A stretch of 64,000 bases of DNA from Halolactibacillus miurensis (GTDB lineage Bacteria > Bacillota > Bacilli > Bacillales > Amphibacillaceae): contig NZ_FPAI01000005.1 of NCBI RefSeq assembly GCF_900116255.1, positions 98,143 to 162,142 of the forward strand, read 5' to 3'. Shown here piece after piece: positions 1 through 8,366 of the stretch. The notes beneath the pieces were generated by a model. That model saw only the letters and a list, made by a program, of their open reading frames with translations, made no database searches and was not told the DNA's origin. Every line of letters starts with the position of its first letter. Positions within the stretch are counted from its first letter, which is position 1. The translations under genes and the position numbers were made by a program.

Positions 1-1
1 A

Positions 2-688
2 TCACACGAAACGACGGGTAAATTAATTGTTTATCCGAAACTGTACCGAAAAAACACGTTACCTGAAGATGTCCAAGTTTTTTTAGGTGAACATGCGGTG
101 AATCGGTGGATTATTGACGACCCCTTTTTAAAAATTGGGACACGTGACTATCAAACAGGTGATGCCAGTCATAAAATCAACTGGAAACAAACAGCTAAAA
201 GGCGAGACTTACAAGTGAATGAACATGACCATACGCGAGAACTTGACTTAACGATTGTATTAAATGTTGATCAATCGGATGATATTTGGTTACCGGTCAA
301 TGATGATGCGCTATTTGAGGAAAGTATATCTATCGTTGGTTCCATGTTTTATCAACTCAATCAACAAGCGGCGCCGTTTCGTTTCTTAACAAATGCGGTC
401 ACAATCAACAATCGTCAGCCAGATTTAAATGATGTTCAATTGTTAGAGCAAGGCGTAGGGCAAGGCCACTATCAACAAGGATTAACCACGCTTAGTTACT
501 TAATACCCGAACGTCAACATCATTTTAAACATGTCTTAGACTATTTGATCCGCCGTTCAACAGATGAAACACTCGTTATTCTAACACCAGTCATCACCGA
601 AGTTATTACCACTCGCGTGGAGGCGTTAAAGAAAAACGGGAACCAGGTGACGCTGATTCTAATTAAGGCACCAAAGGAGGTGAGGTGA
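2..688 (+). CDS. DUF58 family protein, 5' end cut by window edge
   Basis: The frame is open from position 2, so only the C-terminal part (about 228 residues) is seen. The stretch GTRDYQTGDASHKINWKQTA followed by a basic segment and a VNEHD-like sequence is the hallmark of DUF58 proteins (YeaD type), which usually sit beside a MoxR AAA+ ATPase and a transglutaminase-like membrane protein. The exact role is unknown; the family is thought to work with MoxR in envelope or protein maturation. The stop overlaps the start region of the next gene, so the two are translationally coupled. A GTG at 98 is internal and not the true start. Confidence 0.85.
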   Translation, partial: SHETTGKLIVYPKLYRKNTLPEDVQVFLGEHAVNRWIIDDPFLKIGTRDYQTGDASHKINWKQTAKRRDLQVNEHDHTRELDLTIVLNVDQSDDIWLPVNDDALFEESISIVGSMFYQLNQQAAPFRFLTNAVTINNRQPDLNDVQLLEQGVGQGHYQQGLTTLSYLIPERQHHFKHVLDYLIRRSTDETLVILTPVITEVITTRVEALKKNGNQVTLILIKAPKEVR

Positions 689-1956
689 TGTTTGGTCGCG
701 CACTGTTTTTTAGTATGCTGGAAGCCTTCAGTCTCTTTCCAGTCTTTCTCTGGTTAAATGCCTTACTATTTAACGGGGTGTTTGAGGGAGAACGCCTCTT
801 ATTGTATTTTCTGATTTATCCACTTGCGACCGCATTGAGTTATATGCATCATCATCTCGTCTCACGCATCGTTTATACGATAGGCATTTTAGCTCTATAT
901 GCTGCGATGATTGATTTTTCTTCACGTGCAGTGATGCTTAGTGTGGGGTTATTTATTGCGATAGCTGTCCAACGCGGCTTCTTATACCGCTTATCTGACG
1001 CTGAAGCGGTCTTTCCACGTACCTTAATGTGGACCGTTAGTCTGCCGAGTTATTTTGTCAGTTATTTTTTCTTTCAATCAAGCACATTAGAAGATTGGCT
1101 TGTTGGCAGTGCCATTATTTTGATAGTAGGGTTATTGTTGTTGACCAATCATGAGCATTTGCAAGCAAAAGACCGACATCATGCTCATCAAAAAAGTATG
1201 TTAACAACGATTAAACGACAGAACTCTTTATATTTATTTGTCATTGTGATCGGTATCTTTCTACTTGTAAGGTACAATGTTGTGGCAGCTGGTATTGTTT
1301 TTCTTTTACGTCAATTGTTCTACTTACTCGGTCAAGGTGAACCGACAGAAGCCCCACCTGAAGAGAGCATGGGTCCGGTGGCGATGGATTTATCGAATAT
1401 AGAGGTAAAGGACCCCTCACTGTTTGCACAAATCATGGACAAAGTATTAGAAATCTTAGCAATCGGTATTTTCTCGGTTGTTATACTCTTTTTAATCTAC
1501 GTGTTATTGAAACGGCTACCGGGAATCGGCAAAAAAATTGAACGAGTTGTTGTCCGCCTTTATCACGTCTTATTTCATCGGCGGTTTCGAACAACCGATG
1601 TATCTACGGCTGCTTTTGAGGACGAAACACAACAAGTATTTCAGTGGCAAGCTTGGTTAAACAAGCGCAAAAATAGCTGGAAGAAAGCTGATAAAACGGT
1701 AAATTGGCGTGAATTAGATGTGAACAGTCAAGTGCGCTATTTGTTTAGACAACTAGTGGAAAAGGGAACGGCGATGGGTCTAGACTACAGAAAAAGCCAG
1801 ACGGCTGCTGAGTATGTGTCGATGATGCCAGACGAATTATTTGACCAAGACGACTGGCAATCTCATGTGACAGAGTTGTATCAATTGGCGCGTTATTCCA
1901 AACATGATAGCCAATCGGTCGTAAGCTACCTGGAACAACTTGAGCGCCATCATTGA
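688..1956 (+). CDS. DUF4129-type multi-pass membrane protein
   Basis: About 422 residues with roughly eight hydrophobic segments: several in residues 1-160, two around 185-220 and one near 258-280. A basic cytoplasmic C-terminal region follows, with a YRKSQTAAEYV motif typical of DUF4129. That domain normally closes transglutaminase-like membrane proteins coded after DUF58 genes; here no transglutaminase core is visible, so this is a shortened form. ATG 688 lies 7 nt after AAAGGAGG and is preferred to GTG 685. It overlaps the stop of the DUF58 gene, so the two form one operon. Function unknown. Confidence 0.75.
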   Translation: MFGRALFFSMLEAFSLFPVFLWLNALLFNGVFEGERLLLYFLIYPLATALSYMHHHLVSRIVYTIGILALYAAMIDFSSRAVMLSVGLFIAIAVQRGFLYRLSDAEAVFPRTLMWTVSLPSYFVSYFFFQSSTLEDWLVGSAIILIVGLLLLTNHEHLQAKDRHHAHQKSMLTTIKRQNSLYLFVIVIGIFLLVRYNVVAAGIVFLLRQLFYLLGQGEPTEAPPEESMGPVAMDLSNIEVKDPSLFAQIMDKVLEILAIGIFSVVILFLIYVLLKRLPGIGKKIERVVVRLYHVLFHRRFRTTDVSTAAFEDETQQVFQWQAWLNKRKNSWKKADKTVNWRELDVNSQVRYLFRQLVEKGTAMGLDYRKSQTAAEYVSMMPDELFDQDDWQSHVTELYQLARYSKHDSQSVVSYLEQLERHH

Positions 1957-2000
1957 AGTGATGCTTCGGATATGTTATATTTATCTTGAAGTCAAGATAA
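1953..2000 (+). promoter_or_regulatory. Promoter with MhqR-type operator for the hydrolase gene
   Basis: A -35 TTGAAG (1953-1958), 17-nt spacer and -10 TATATT (1976-1981) form a good sigma-A promoter; the -35 overlaps the stop codon of the previous gene. A perfect inverted repeat (TTATCTTGA, 2-nt spacer, TCAAGATAA; 1981-2000) covers the start site. It closely resembles the palindromic operators of MhqR (TATCTCGAATTCGAGATA type), and the downstream product looks like MhqD, a known MhqR target. Steric repression relieved by quinones or related electrophiles is inferred. Confidence 0.75.
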
Positions 2001-2055
2001 AAGGTTACGCGGACTTCATTCTTAACGCACAGAATTATTTGAGAGGAGTCGAATC

Positions 2056-2667
2056 ATGAAACATCTCTTTATTGAAAAAGATAAACAAAAACCTGTCTTT
2101 TTATTGCTGCACGGGACAGGAGGAACAGAACGTGATTTAATACCGGTTGCTGAACATATAGACCCTGACGCCTCCATTTTATCAGTCAGAGGCAATGTGA
2201 ATGAAAATGGTATGGCCCGATACTTTAAACGGTTACGTGAAGGTGTTTTTGATGAGGAAAGCCTCGTGTCAGAAACAGAGACGCTTCATCAATTTTTAAA
2301 TCAAGCAGCGAAAGAATATGACTTTGATCGACAAAAACTTGTCGCTTTAGGCTATTCGAATGGGGCTAACATTGCAGGGAGTTTACTGATGCATTATGAA
2401 CATAGTTTAAGAAAAGCGATGCTCCTGCACCCAATGGTACCAAGACGCGGGATTGCTTATCCAACACAAGACAAAGTCAAGGTTTTTATCGGAGCGGGTC
2501 ATAATGATCCACTCGTAGATAAAAGTGAAACAGAAGAATTAGTCGGTCTCTTTGAAGGACAAGGCATCGATGTATCGGTGACCTACACCAATCATGGACA
2601 TGCGCTCTCAAATGAAGAAATAGCGAGCGCTAAAGCGTGGTATGAACAAAATGTGGTACATGAATGA
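2056..2667 (+). CDS. mhqD: MhqD-like alpha/beta hydrolase (carboxylesterase family)
   Basis: 203 residues, the size of B. subtilis MhqD. The alpha/beta-hydrolase layout is clear: oxyanion-hole LLHGTGG (17-23), nucleophile elbow GYSNG with Ser101, Asp151 in GHNDPLV and His182 in NHGHAL. MhqD proteins belong to the phospholipase/carboxylesterase group and are induced by methylhydroquinone and catechols; their substrate is unknown. The ATG follows a GAGAGGAG site. The gene stands alone between an MhqR-like operator and a terminator, which supports the name. No mhqR gene lies in the window. Confidence 0.82.
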   Translation: MKHLFIEKDKQKPVFLLLHGTGGTERDLIPVAEHIDPDASILSVRGNVNENGMARYFKRLREGVFDEESLVSETETLHQFLNQAAKEYDFDRQKLVALGYSNGANIAGSLLMHYEHSLRKAMLLHPMVPRRGIAYPTQDKVKVFIGAGHNDPLVDKSETEELVGLFEGQGIDVSVTYTNHGHALSNEEIASAKAWYEQNVVHE

Positions 2668-2691
2668 TAAATAAGAGCTGATCAACTTATG

Positions 2692-2728
2692 AACACTTAC
2701 AGAAGCATCTCTTCTGTAAGTGTTTTTT
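2692..2728 (+). terminator. Rho-independent terminator after mhqD
   Basis: A perfect 14-bp stem (AACACTTACAGAAG paired with CTTCTGTAAGTGTT) with a 5-nt loop, followed by a run of T. Confidence 0.92.
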
Positions 2729-2806
2729 GGTGCGCTTTTTAACTTTTTAAAAGCTATAAAGTTAGGTCCTATTTTGTGAAAATATAAAATAATATTAAAA
2801 TAGGTC

Positions 2807-2861
2807 TTTACAAATAGCATTTATATACTATACTAATAAGTGTACTACTTGAACTAATACA
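2807..2861 (+). promoter_or_regulatory. Promoter and palindromic operator of the GntR operon
   Basis: TTTACA (2807-2812), 16-nt spacer and TATACT (2829-2834) form a promoter. Just downstream, over the start site, lies a 21-bp imperfect palindrome at 2841-2861 (half sites TGTACTACTT and AACTAATACA) matching its own reverse complement at 17 of 21 positions. Small YtrA-type GntR regulators commonly repress their own operon from such a site, so this is probably the autoregulatory operator. No assignment to a specific regulon is made. Confidence 0.65.
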
Positions 2862-2944
2862 GTTAATACACGTCATACAGTTAAGGTATAAATAGATGAT
2901 CTCTAAGCATCATAAGTGGATGAGTGAAGGAAGGGGTGAGCCAA

Positions 2945-3334
2945 GTGTTTGATATTGATTTGCGCAGCCGGGATCCCATTTATCAGCAGCTTGTTGATAA
3001 ATTTAAACAATTGATTATGAATCATATTTTAGAACCAGATGAAAAACTGCCATCCGTTCGTCAATTGGCTGAAGAGTTAACGGTGAACCCTAATACAATT
3101 CAAAAAGCTTACCGTCAATTGGAACAAGAAAATTTTATTTACTCAGTTAAAGGACGGGGTAGTTTTGTCCAAGTTCTTGAAAGTAATGTCGCGAGTGAAA
3201 AAATTCAAGACATTCGTAAAGATTTTGAGCACTTGTTAAAAGAAGCGTTGTTTCTTGGTGTAGAGGAAACAACATTGATTGAATGGGTTCAATCCGTTAC
3301 AAAGAAAGCGAAGGAGGTAAGTGAAGATGATTAA
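2945..3334 (+). CDS. GntR family transcriptional regulator, YtrA subfamily
   Basis: 129 residues, the compact YtrA size. The N-terminal winged helix (about 5-72) contains DPIYQQLVDKFKQ, LPSVRQLAEEL and NPNTIQKAYRQLE, the usual recognition-helix sequence, followed by a short helical dimerisation tail. GTG 2945 is chosen because GGAAGGGGTGAG lies just upstream and the family starts with xFDID; an upstream in-frame GTG at 2924 lacks a good site. The gene overlaps the following ABC ATPase gene by 8 nt. It probably represses this operon; its inducer (cell-wall antibiotics in some relatives) is not visible here. Confidence 0.88.
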   Translation: MFDIDLRSRDPIYQQLVDKFKQLIMNHILEPDEKLPSVRQLAEELTVNPNTIQKAYRQLEQENFIYSVKGRGSFVQVLESNVASEKIQDIRKDFEHLLKEALFLGVEETTLIEWVQSVTKKAKEVSEDD

Positions 3335-4223
3335 TGTGAGACAGGTACAGAAAAAATTCGAAAAAGAGCTTGTGGTTAATATAGATGAAGTGACGATTGA
3401 GCAAGGGACGATTTATGGCTTACTCGGATCTAATGGGGCGGGAAAAACAACGTTTCTGAAAATGTTATCAGGTATCATCAAACCAACGTCAGGCACGATT
3501 GTATTTGAAGACGAACCCATCTACGAGAATAAAAGATTGAAAGAACGTGTGATTTTCATTCCAGATCAACCGTTTTTCTTTCAACATTACTCAATTAAGC
3601 AACTAGCTGACTTTTACCGGGAACAATATCCATCGTTTAATGAAGCACGGTTTAATGAATGCGAGCGGATTTTTAAACTCGATACCAAGAAAAAAGTGCA
3701 TACTTTCTCAAAAGGGATGCAGCGCCAAGTATCTTTTTGGCTCGCGCTATCCGCGATGCCGGATTACTTAATCTTGGATGAACCGTTTGATGGGCTAGAT
3801 GCCGTTGTGAGAAAGAAAATAAAAAACTTAATTGTCCGTGACGTTGCTGAGCGCAATATGACCGTATTGATTTCATCACATAACTTGCGCGAAGTTGAAG
3901 ATCTATGTAACTACATCGGCATTATTCACCGCGGTAAATATGTCATACACCGTGATATTGATGATTTGAAGACGGATGTGCATAAAGTTCAGATTGCTTA
4001 TAAAACAGCACCTGACGATTTATTTGATGCCTTTAACGTGTTACATCATGAATCAAGAGGTTCTGTTCATATGTTTATTATAAAAGGTGACTTAGATATA
4101 ATTGAAGGCTATATTCATACGACGTCACCAATCTTATATGATATTTTACCACTGACACTAGAAGAAATATTTGTGTATGAAATGGAGGGGATTGGCTATG
4201 CGATGGATCACGTCTTGGTGTAA
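3327..4223 (+). CDS. ABC transporter ATP-binding protein (YtrB-like)
   Basis: 298 residues forming one nucleotide-binding domain: Walker A GSNGAGKTT, signature FSKGMQRQ (variant of LSGGQ), Walker B YLILDEP with the catalytic Glu, D-loop and SSHNLREVED switch His. The C-terminal 80 residues are an accessory domain. ATG 3327 lies 9 nt after AAGGAGG. The gene is coupled to gntR upstream and to the permease downstream (26-nt overlap), so the three products form one unit. The ATPase should power the next gene's permease; the substrate is unknown. Confidence 0.9.
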   Translation: MINVRQVQKKFEKELVVNIDEVTIEQGTIYGLLGSNGAGKTTFLKMLSGIIKPTSGTIVFEDEPIYENKRLKERVIFIPDQPFFFQHYSIKQLADFYREQYPSFNEARFNECERIFKLDTKKKVHTFSKGMQRQVSFWLALSAMPDYLILDEPFDGLDAVVRKKIKNLIVRDVAERNMTVLISSHNLREVEDLCNYIGIIHRGKYVIHRDIDDLKTDVHKVQIAYKTAPDDLFDAFNVLHHESRGSVHMFIIKGDLDIIEGYIHTTSPILYDILPLTLEEIFVYEMEGIGYAMDHVLV

Positions 4224-6135
4224 AAAAGAATTAACCAAACAAAATTTTAGATTAGCAGGCTGGCTCTCTGTTGGATATTTTATCGTTTTATTTTTAAGTA
4301 TCGTGATAGGACAAATCGATCGGTTTTCCCATATTAATAAAAACCCAAGCAATTATTACTATTATGATAATTTAATGATACACGGGGGATTTATTCCGGC
4401 CGTCCTTCTATTTATTATGCCGACATTAACTGCACTTGTCTTGTTTCGTTATCTACATAAGCAAGATGCCAGTGACTTTATTCATAGCTTACCAAGCACC
4501 CGAAAGACGATTTACTTGCACCATACGGTCTTTGGTATATTCAGCATCTTAATACCGCAAATTCTAACATATATCAGTCTTTTTATTGTGGATCAAGCAA
4601 TGGATCATCAGAATTTGCTTGATTTGGCTGATATTAACCGTTGGTTTCACTTAAGTGCTTCAACAGGCCTTATCGTCTTTGCGGTTAGTGTGTTTGTGGC
4701 TATGTTGACAGGGGTTACGCTCGTTCAACTGATTTTCACGTATATTTTCTTATTCTTACCAGTCGGTTTAACATTTCTAGTGGTATTCAATATGCATTAT
4801 GCCTTGCCAGGTCTATCGATGAATTATCTCGTAGAGGATGTGATTATTCACTTTTCACCCCTGACAGATTTAGAGCACGTGTTTATGGAAACTGATATGA
4901 ACTGGACAAAAGTGATGATTTATTACGGGCTTGCGCTAACCATACTCGTTTTCAGTTATTTTCTATACAAGCGTCGTCCCGTTGAATCAGCCAACCAAGC
5001 GATTGCGTTCCATTCGTTGAAACCAATTTTTATCTACAGTTTTACTAGTAGCTTTACACTCATAGGTGGGATGTATTCAGGTATCTTTCAATATGAATTA
5101 CCCATACTCTTTTTAATGTATATCATTTTTTCAGTGATTGGTTATTACATTAGTCAAATGATTGTTGAGAAAACATGGCGTGTATTTGGGAAAGTGAAAC
5201 AATTGGGTTACTTTTTTGTTGTTGCGGCGTTAGTAATGATTGGCTTTAGCTTAGACGTGACAGGTTTTGTTCATCGTGTACCAGACCCTGATAAGGTTAA
5301 GGAAGTCTACGTGATTGATGATGATTATAATTTTACTGAGCGCGTAAACTATTACGGTAGACAACCTGGGTTCAATGACCCCGAAGATATAAAAAACATT
5401 CAAGCCCTTCATGAAGATTTAATCGACTCAGTCGAGCGTCATGACTTTTTAAATTATTATCGTTCAATTAAGATTGTGTACATTCTAGAGAATGGTTCTG
5501 AGATGGTTAGAGAATATAGTTTGGATGATGAAGAGTTTGAGCTATACGAGAACTATCACATCACCAACCATCCGATGTACCGCCGCTACAGTGAACCGTT
5601 GTTTTATATAAATCCAGCAAAAGCAAATAAAATTGAGGTTAAGTCTGAACATTATAACTATAAAGAATTAAAGATAACGAATCGCGATCAGATAATCGAG
5701 CTCATTGAACGCTTGCGTCAAGATACGTTGGCCTTACCCCAGGAAGATCATCTTAACTATATGATGAATTACCTAACAATCCATACTCCTGGTGAACAAG
5801 AAGTCTATATTAACTTAGCATATGAATATGAATCAACTTTACAATGGCTTGACGAACAAGGTTTAACAAAAGAAGCGTTAATTCTAACGGAGGATGTAGA
5901 AAGAATCGTTATCACGCCGTATAAAGAGGATTTATATCATGAGGCGGCGAGCTATGAAACAGCCTTTACTGATGATGAACGGACTATTTATACATCACCG
6001 GAAGCGATTGATCAATTGCTTAGACAAATGACAGCCGGCACAGGTGAACCCACTTATATGATGATGGTTTATTTAAAACAACTGAGTGAACCGTTGATGC
6101 GATCACTTGATGAAACGATTGTCTTTCCAGAATAA
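4198..6135 (+). CDS. ABC transporter permease with large C-terminal extracytoplasmic region
   Basis: About 645 residues. Residues 1-355 hold around ten hydrophobic segments in the ABC-2 style; residues about 370-645 are hydrophilic, acidic and Tyr-rich, with a folded-domain look (possibly the DUF6449 type found in YtrA-linked permeases, from memory). ATG 4198 is chosen because TGGAGGGG precedes it at normal distance; the longer frame from 4171 lies inside the ATPase gene. It probably pairs with the upstream ATPase. The big soluble domain suggests substrate or envelope sensing, which is inference. Confidence 0.8.
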   Translation: MRWITSWCKKELTKQNFRLAGWLSVGYFIVLFLSIVIGQIDRFSHINKNPSNYYYYDNLMIHGGFIPAVLLFIMPTLTALVLFRYLHKQDASDFIHSLPSTRKTIYLHHTVFGIFSILIPQILTYISLFIVDQAMDHQNLLDLADINRWFHLSASTGLIVFAVSVFVAMLTGVTLVQLIFTYIFLFLPVGLTFLVVFNMHYALPGLSMNYLVEDVIIHFSPLTDLEHVFMETDMNWTKVMIYYGLALTILVFSYFLYKRRPVESANQAIAFHSLKPIFIYSFTSSFTLIGGMYSGIFQYELPILFLMYIIFSVIGYYISQMIVEKTWRVFGKVKQLGYFFVVAALVMIGFSLDVTGFVHRVPDPDKVKEVYVIDDDYNFTERVNYYGRQPGFNDPEDIKNIQALHEDLIDSVERHDFLNYYRSIKIVYILENGSEMVREYSLDDEEFELYENYHITNHPMYRRYSEPLFYINPAKANKIEVKSEHYNYKELKITNRDQIIELIERLRQDTLALPQEDHLNYMMNYLTIHTPGEQEVYINLAYEYESTLQWLDEQGLTKEALILTEDVERIVITPYKEDLYHEAASYETAFTDDERTIYTSPEAIDQLLRQMTAGTGEPTYMMMVYLKQLSEPLMRSLDETIVFPE

Positions 6136-6196
6136 CTGTCTTAAACGTTCCTAATCTAACGAAAAAACATCAAAAAATAAAAAGGAGGTGATCACC

Positions 6197-6733
6197 ATGG
6201 AAGCTGTTGCGATGAAAGAAACATCACTGGATATTCACCATCTCTTTAGCTATTATCAAGAAATGGTCTATGTAGCAAAACGGGTCGTCTATGATTACCA
6301 AAAGGCTGAAGATGTGGTACAAGAGGCACTGATGAAAGCGATGCGGTCCTACCAACACTTAAAAGAACAAGACAAAGTAAAAGCGTGGTTCCGTACCATC
6401 GTGATTCGAACCGCGATTGATACGTATCGAAAAGAGAAAAAAAAAGAACTTGTATCTTTTGACGTTTTAACAGAACAAGGTATTGAGCTTTGTTATTGCG
6501 ATGATACGGTTGAAAAATCAGTGACATTTCAATGTATGTACCAAGAAGTGCATAACTTGCTCGATGATTTATCACCAAAGCTTAAAGAGGTGATCACGTT
6601 AAAATATGAAGATGATTTAAGTGATCAACAAATTGCGGACACGCTGGGTATTTCATTATCAGCAGCTAAAACCCGTATTCACCGAGCCAGAAAACAATTG
6701 ACAGAATTACGTGAGCAATCGTTATGTCTTTAA
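6197..6733 (+). CDS. RNA polymerase sigma factor, ECF type
   Basis: 178 residues. Region 2 (about 12-78) includes the DYQKAEDVVQEALMKA and WFRTIVIRTAIDTYRK motifs; region 4 (about 118-172) includes LSPKLKEVITLKYEDD, the helix-turn-helix QQIADTLGISLSAAKTRIHRA, and ends without an extension. ATG 6197 follows AAAGGAGGTG by a normal spacing. No anti-sigma gene with a zinc-binding or membrane anchor is next to it: the only close partner is a 45-aa ORF. The target genes and controlling signal cannot be read from the sequence. Confidence 0.88.
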   Translation: MEAVAMKETSLDIHHLFSYYQEMVYVAKRVVYDYQKAEDVVQEALMKAMRSYQHLKEQDKVKAWFRTIVIRTAIDTYRKEKKKELVSFDVLTEQGIELCYCDDTVEKSVTFQCMYQEVHNLLDDLSPKLKEVITLKYEDDLSDQQIADTLGISLSAAKTRIHRARKQLTELREQSLCL

Positions 6734-6807
6734 AAAAATAGGTAAAGCTTTCATCTTATAGTTTAACCTCTTTCCGGACAAACTAACCGGTAAAGGAGGT
6801 GAAAGTG

Positions 6808-6945
6808 ATGAAACAATCGAAAAAAATGTTGCCATTTGCTTTATCTGTTGGTGTAGGAGCGATCACGTATTTATCAATGACGAATAAAGAAACGAAAGAC
6901 ATGGTAAAACCTATGATGAACATGGTGAAGAAAACAACTTTTTAA
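6808..6945 (+). CDS. Small hydrophobic/basic peptide after ECF sigma factor, 45 aa
   Basis: A 45-codon ORF with a textbook site (AAAGGAGGTG, 6793-6802) and ATG 6808. A short basic N-terminus is followed by a modest hydrophobic stretch (PFALSVGVGAITYLSM), then a hydrophilic Met/Lys-rich tail (NKETKDMVKPMM). It looks like a small membrane-associated protein; I do not recognise the family. Position 75 nt after the sigma gene, same strand, suggests co-transcription, so a role in controlling the sigma factor is possible but unproven. Confidence 0.6.
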   Translation: MKQSKKMLPFALSVGVGAITYLSMTNKETKDMVKPMMNMVKKTTF

Positions 6946-6952
6946 ACCTAAC

Positions 6953-7033
6953 ACTTAGCATGAGTATTGACCATATTGACGTGATTTTTAAAAAAATCTC
7001 ACTAAATATAACCTCAATATCAATGTGCTAAGT
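6953..7033. repeat. 81-bp imperfect palindrome
   Basis: Outer arms ACTTAGCA (6953-6960) and TGCTAAGT (7026-7033) are perfect complements. Inside, TGAGTATTGA..TAT..GTGA pairs with TCAC..ATA..TCAATATCA, and the centre is GATTTTTAAAAAAATC. The whole segment can fold into one long interrupted hairpin in DNA or RNA. It lacks a terminal T-run, and a separate terminator follows, so it is not simply a terminator. It may be a MITE-like relic or a structured RNA. No target-site duplication is obvious. Confidence 0.6.
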
Positions 7034-7050
7034 AAGCTTATCCATTGATT

Positions 7051-7090
7051 AAGGCAAAAGAAGCAGATGACTTCTTTTGCCTTTTGTTTT
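7051..7090 (+). terminator. Rho-independent terminator after the sigma-factor unit
   Basis: Stem AAGGCAAAAGAAG paired with CTTCTTTTGCCTT, 7-nt loop, then TTGTTTT. Confidence 0.88.
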
Positions 7091-7107
7091 AAAAAAAATA
7101 AAAAACT

Positions 7108-7116
7108 TGTTATAAT
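7108..7116 (+). promoter_or_regulatory. Extended -10 promoter of the lactonase gene
   Basis: TGTTATAAT gives a TGN extension plus a perfect TATAAT. No good -35 is seen at 16-18 nt upstream, as expected for an extended -10 promoter. Confidence 0.55.
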
Positions 7117-7161
7117 GAACAGGGAATATACAAATATTTTGACAAAGGGAGACGATTAATT

Positions 7162-8208
7162 TTGGGACAAGTATTAACAGGCTATCTCGGTACATATACA
7201 AAAAAAGACAGTGAGGGGGTGTATCGCTTTACTTTTGATGTGGATAAAGAAAGCGTGACATCAGTGGATGCGGTCGGTGAGGTTGATAATCCAACGTATG
7301 TCACCCCTTCAGCAGATGGGAACTATTTATATGCGGTATCTAAAGAAGGTGATGAAGGTGGTGTGACGGCTTTTAAGGTTGATTCGGATACGAAAGCACT
7401 CACAAAACTAAATAGTGTATCAAAAGCAGGTTCTCCGCCATGTCACGTGAGTGTCAATCAAGCGAATACGTTACTTGTCACGGCCAATTACCATACGAAA
7501 GAAATTATAAGTTATCATTTAAATGAAGATGGTTCAATTAAAGGGATGGCGGATATTAAAGAACATGAAGGAAGCGGCCCACATGAGCGTCAAGAGAAAC
7601 CACATATGCACTTTAGTGGTTTTACACCTGATGAGCGCTATGTGATCGCGGTTGATTTAGGAAGCGATAAAATCACGTCATATTTAGTCGAAGCAGACGG
7701 ATCATTAACAAAAGAAGCGGTCTTTGTAGCACCGCACGGTAGTGGACCGAGACATATTGCTTTTCACCCGAATAAAAAAATCGCTTATGTGATGACGGAA
7801 TTAACGTCGGTTGTGCTAACGTTGGCGTATGATGCAAATACGGGAATCTTTACGTTAATCAATACAATTAAAGCGATTCCGGATACACACACAACGGTGA
7901 ATGATGGTAGTGCCGTCCACGTGACAAAAGACGGGAAGTTTGTGTATGTTGGAAATAGAGGGCATAATTCTGTCACCATCTTCAAGGTGAATCAATCAGA
8001 CTTTAGTATTGAACTTGTAGATTATCAATCGTCACTCGGTGATTGGCCACGTGATTTCGCCTTAACACCAGATGATCGTTATCTTATCTGTTCTAATCAA
8101 AATAGTGGCACACTCACCGTGTTTAAGCGTGACGCTGAATCAGGTAAGTTAACACCACTTCAACAAGATACTACGGCACCAGAAGCTGTCTGTGTGAAAT
8201 TTCTGTAG
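7162..8208 (+). CDS. pgl: Lactonase family protein, probable 6-phosphogluconolactonase (YkgB type)
   Basis: 348 residues, the usual length for the seven-bladed beta-propeller lactonases. The start reads GYLGTYTK, and family landmarks include SAGSPPCHVSV-like, GSGPHERQ..PHMHF and GSGPRHIAFHPN segments. In the pentose-phosphate pathway these enzymes hydrolyse 6-phosphogluconolactone to 6-phosphogluconate. The start is TTG 7162, downstream of AAAGGGAGA; MGQV is the natural N-terminus. It is a single gene between two terminators. Substrate is assigned by family only. Confidence 0.82.
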   Translation: MGQVLTGYLGTYTKKDSEGVYRFTFDVDKESVTSVDAVGEVDNPTYVTPSADGNYLYAVSKEGDEGGVTAFKVDSDTKALTKLNSVSKAGSPPCHVSVNQANTLLVTANYHTKEIISYHLNEDGSIKGMADIKEHEGSGPHERQEKPHMHFSGFTPDERYVIAVDLGSDKITSYLVEADGSLTKEAVFVAPHGSGPRHIAFHPNKKIAYVMTELTSVVLTLAYDANTGIFTLINTIKAIPDTHTTVNDGSAVHVTKDGKFVYVGNRGHNSVTIFKVNQSDFSIELVDYQSSLGDWPRDFALTPDDRYLICSNQNSGTLTVFKRDAESGKLTPLQQDTTAPEAVCVKFL

Positions 8209-8241
8209 TAAATGACGCATCTCCATAAAAGGTTAATTTAT

Positions 8242-8286
8242 CCTAGGTTATTCTTCATGTTTTATAGAATAGCCTAGGTCTTTTTA
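8242..8286 (+). terminator. Terminator after lactonase gene
   Basis: Stem CCTAGGTTATTCT paired with AGAATAGCCTAGG (one G-T pair), followed by TCTTTTT. Confidence 0.85.
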
Positions 8287-8366
8287 ATGTGTATAACTAG
8301 AGAGAAGGGGTCAATTGAGGTACAATATGAAAGAGAAGGTATAGGTAAGAGAGAGGAGGTCTCATA

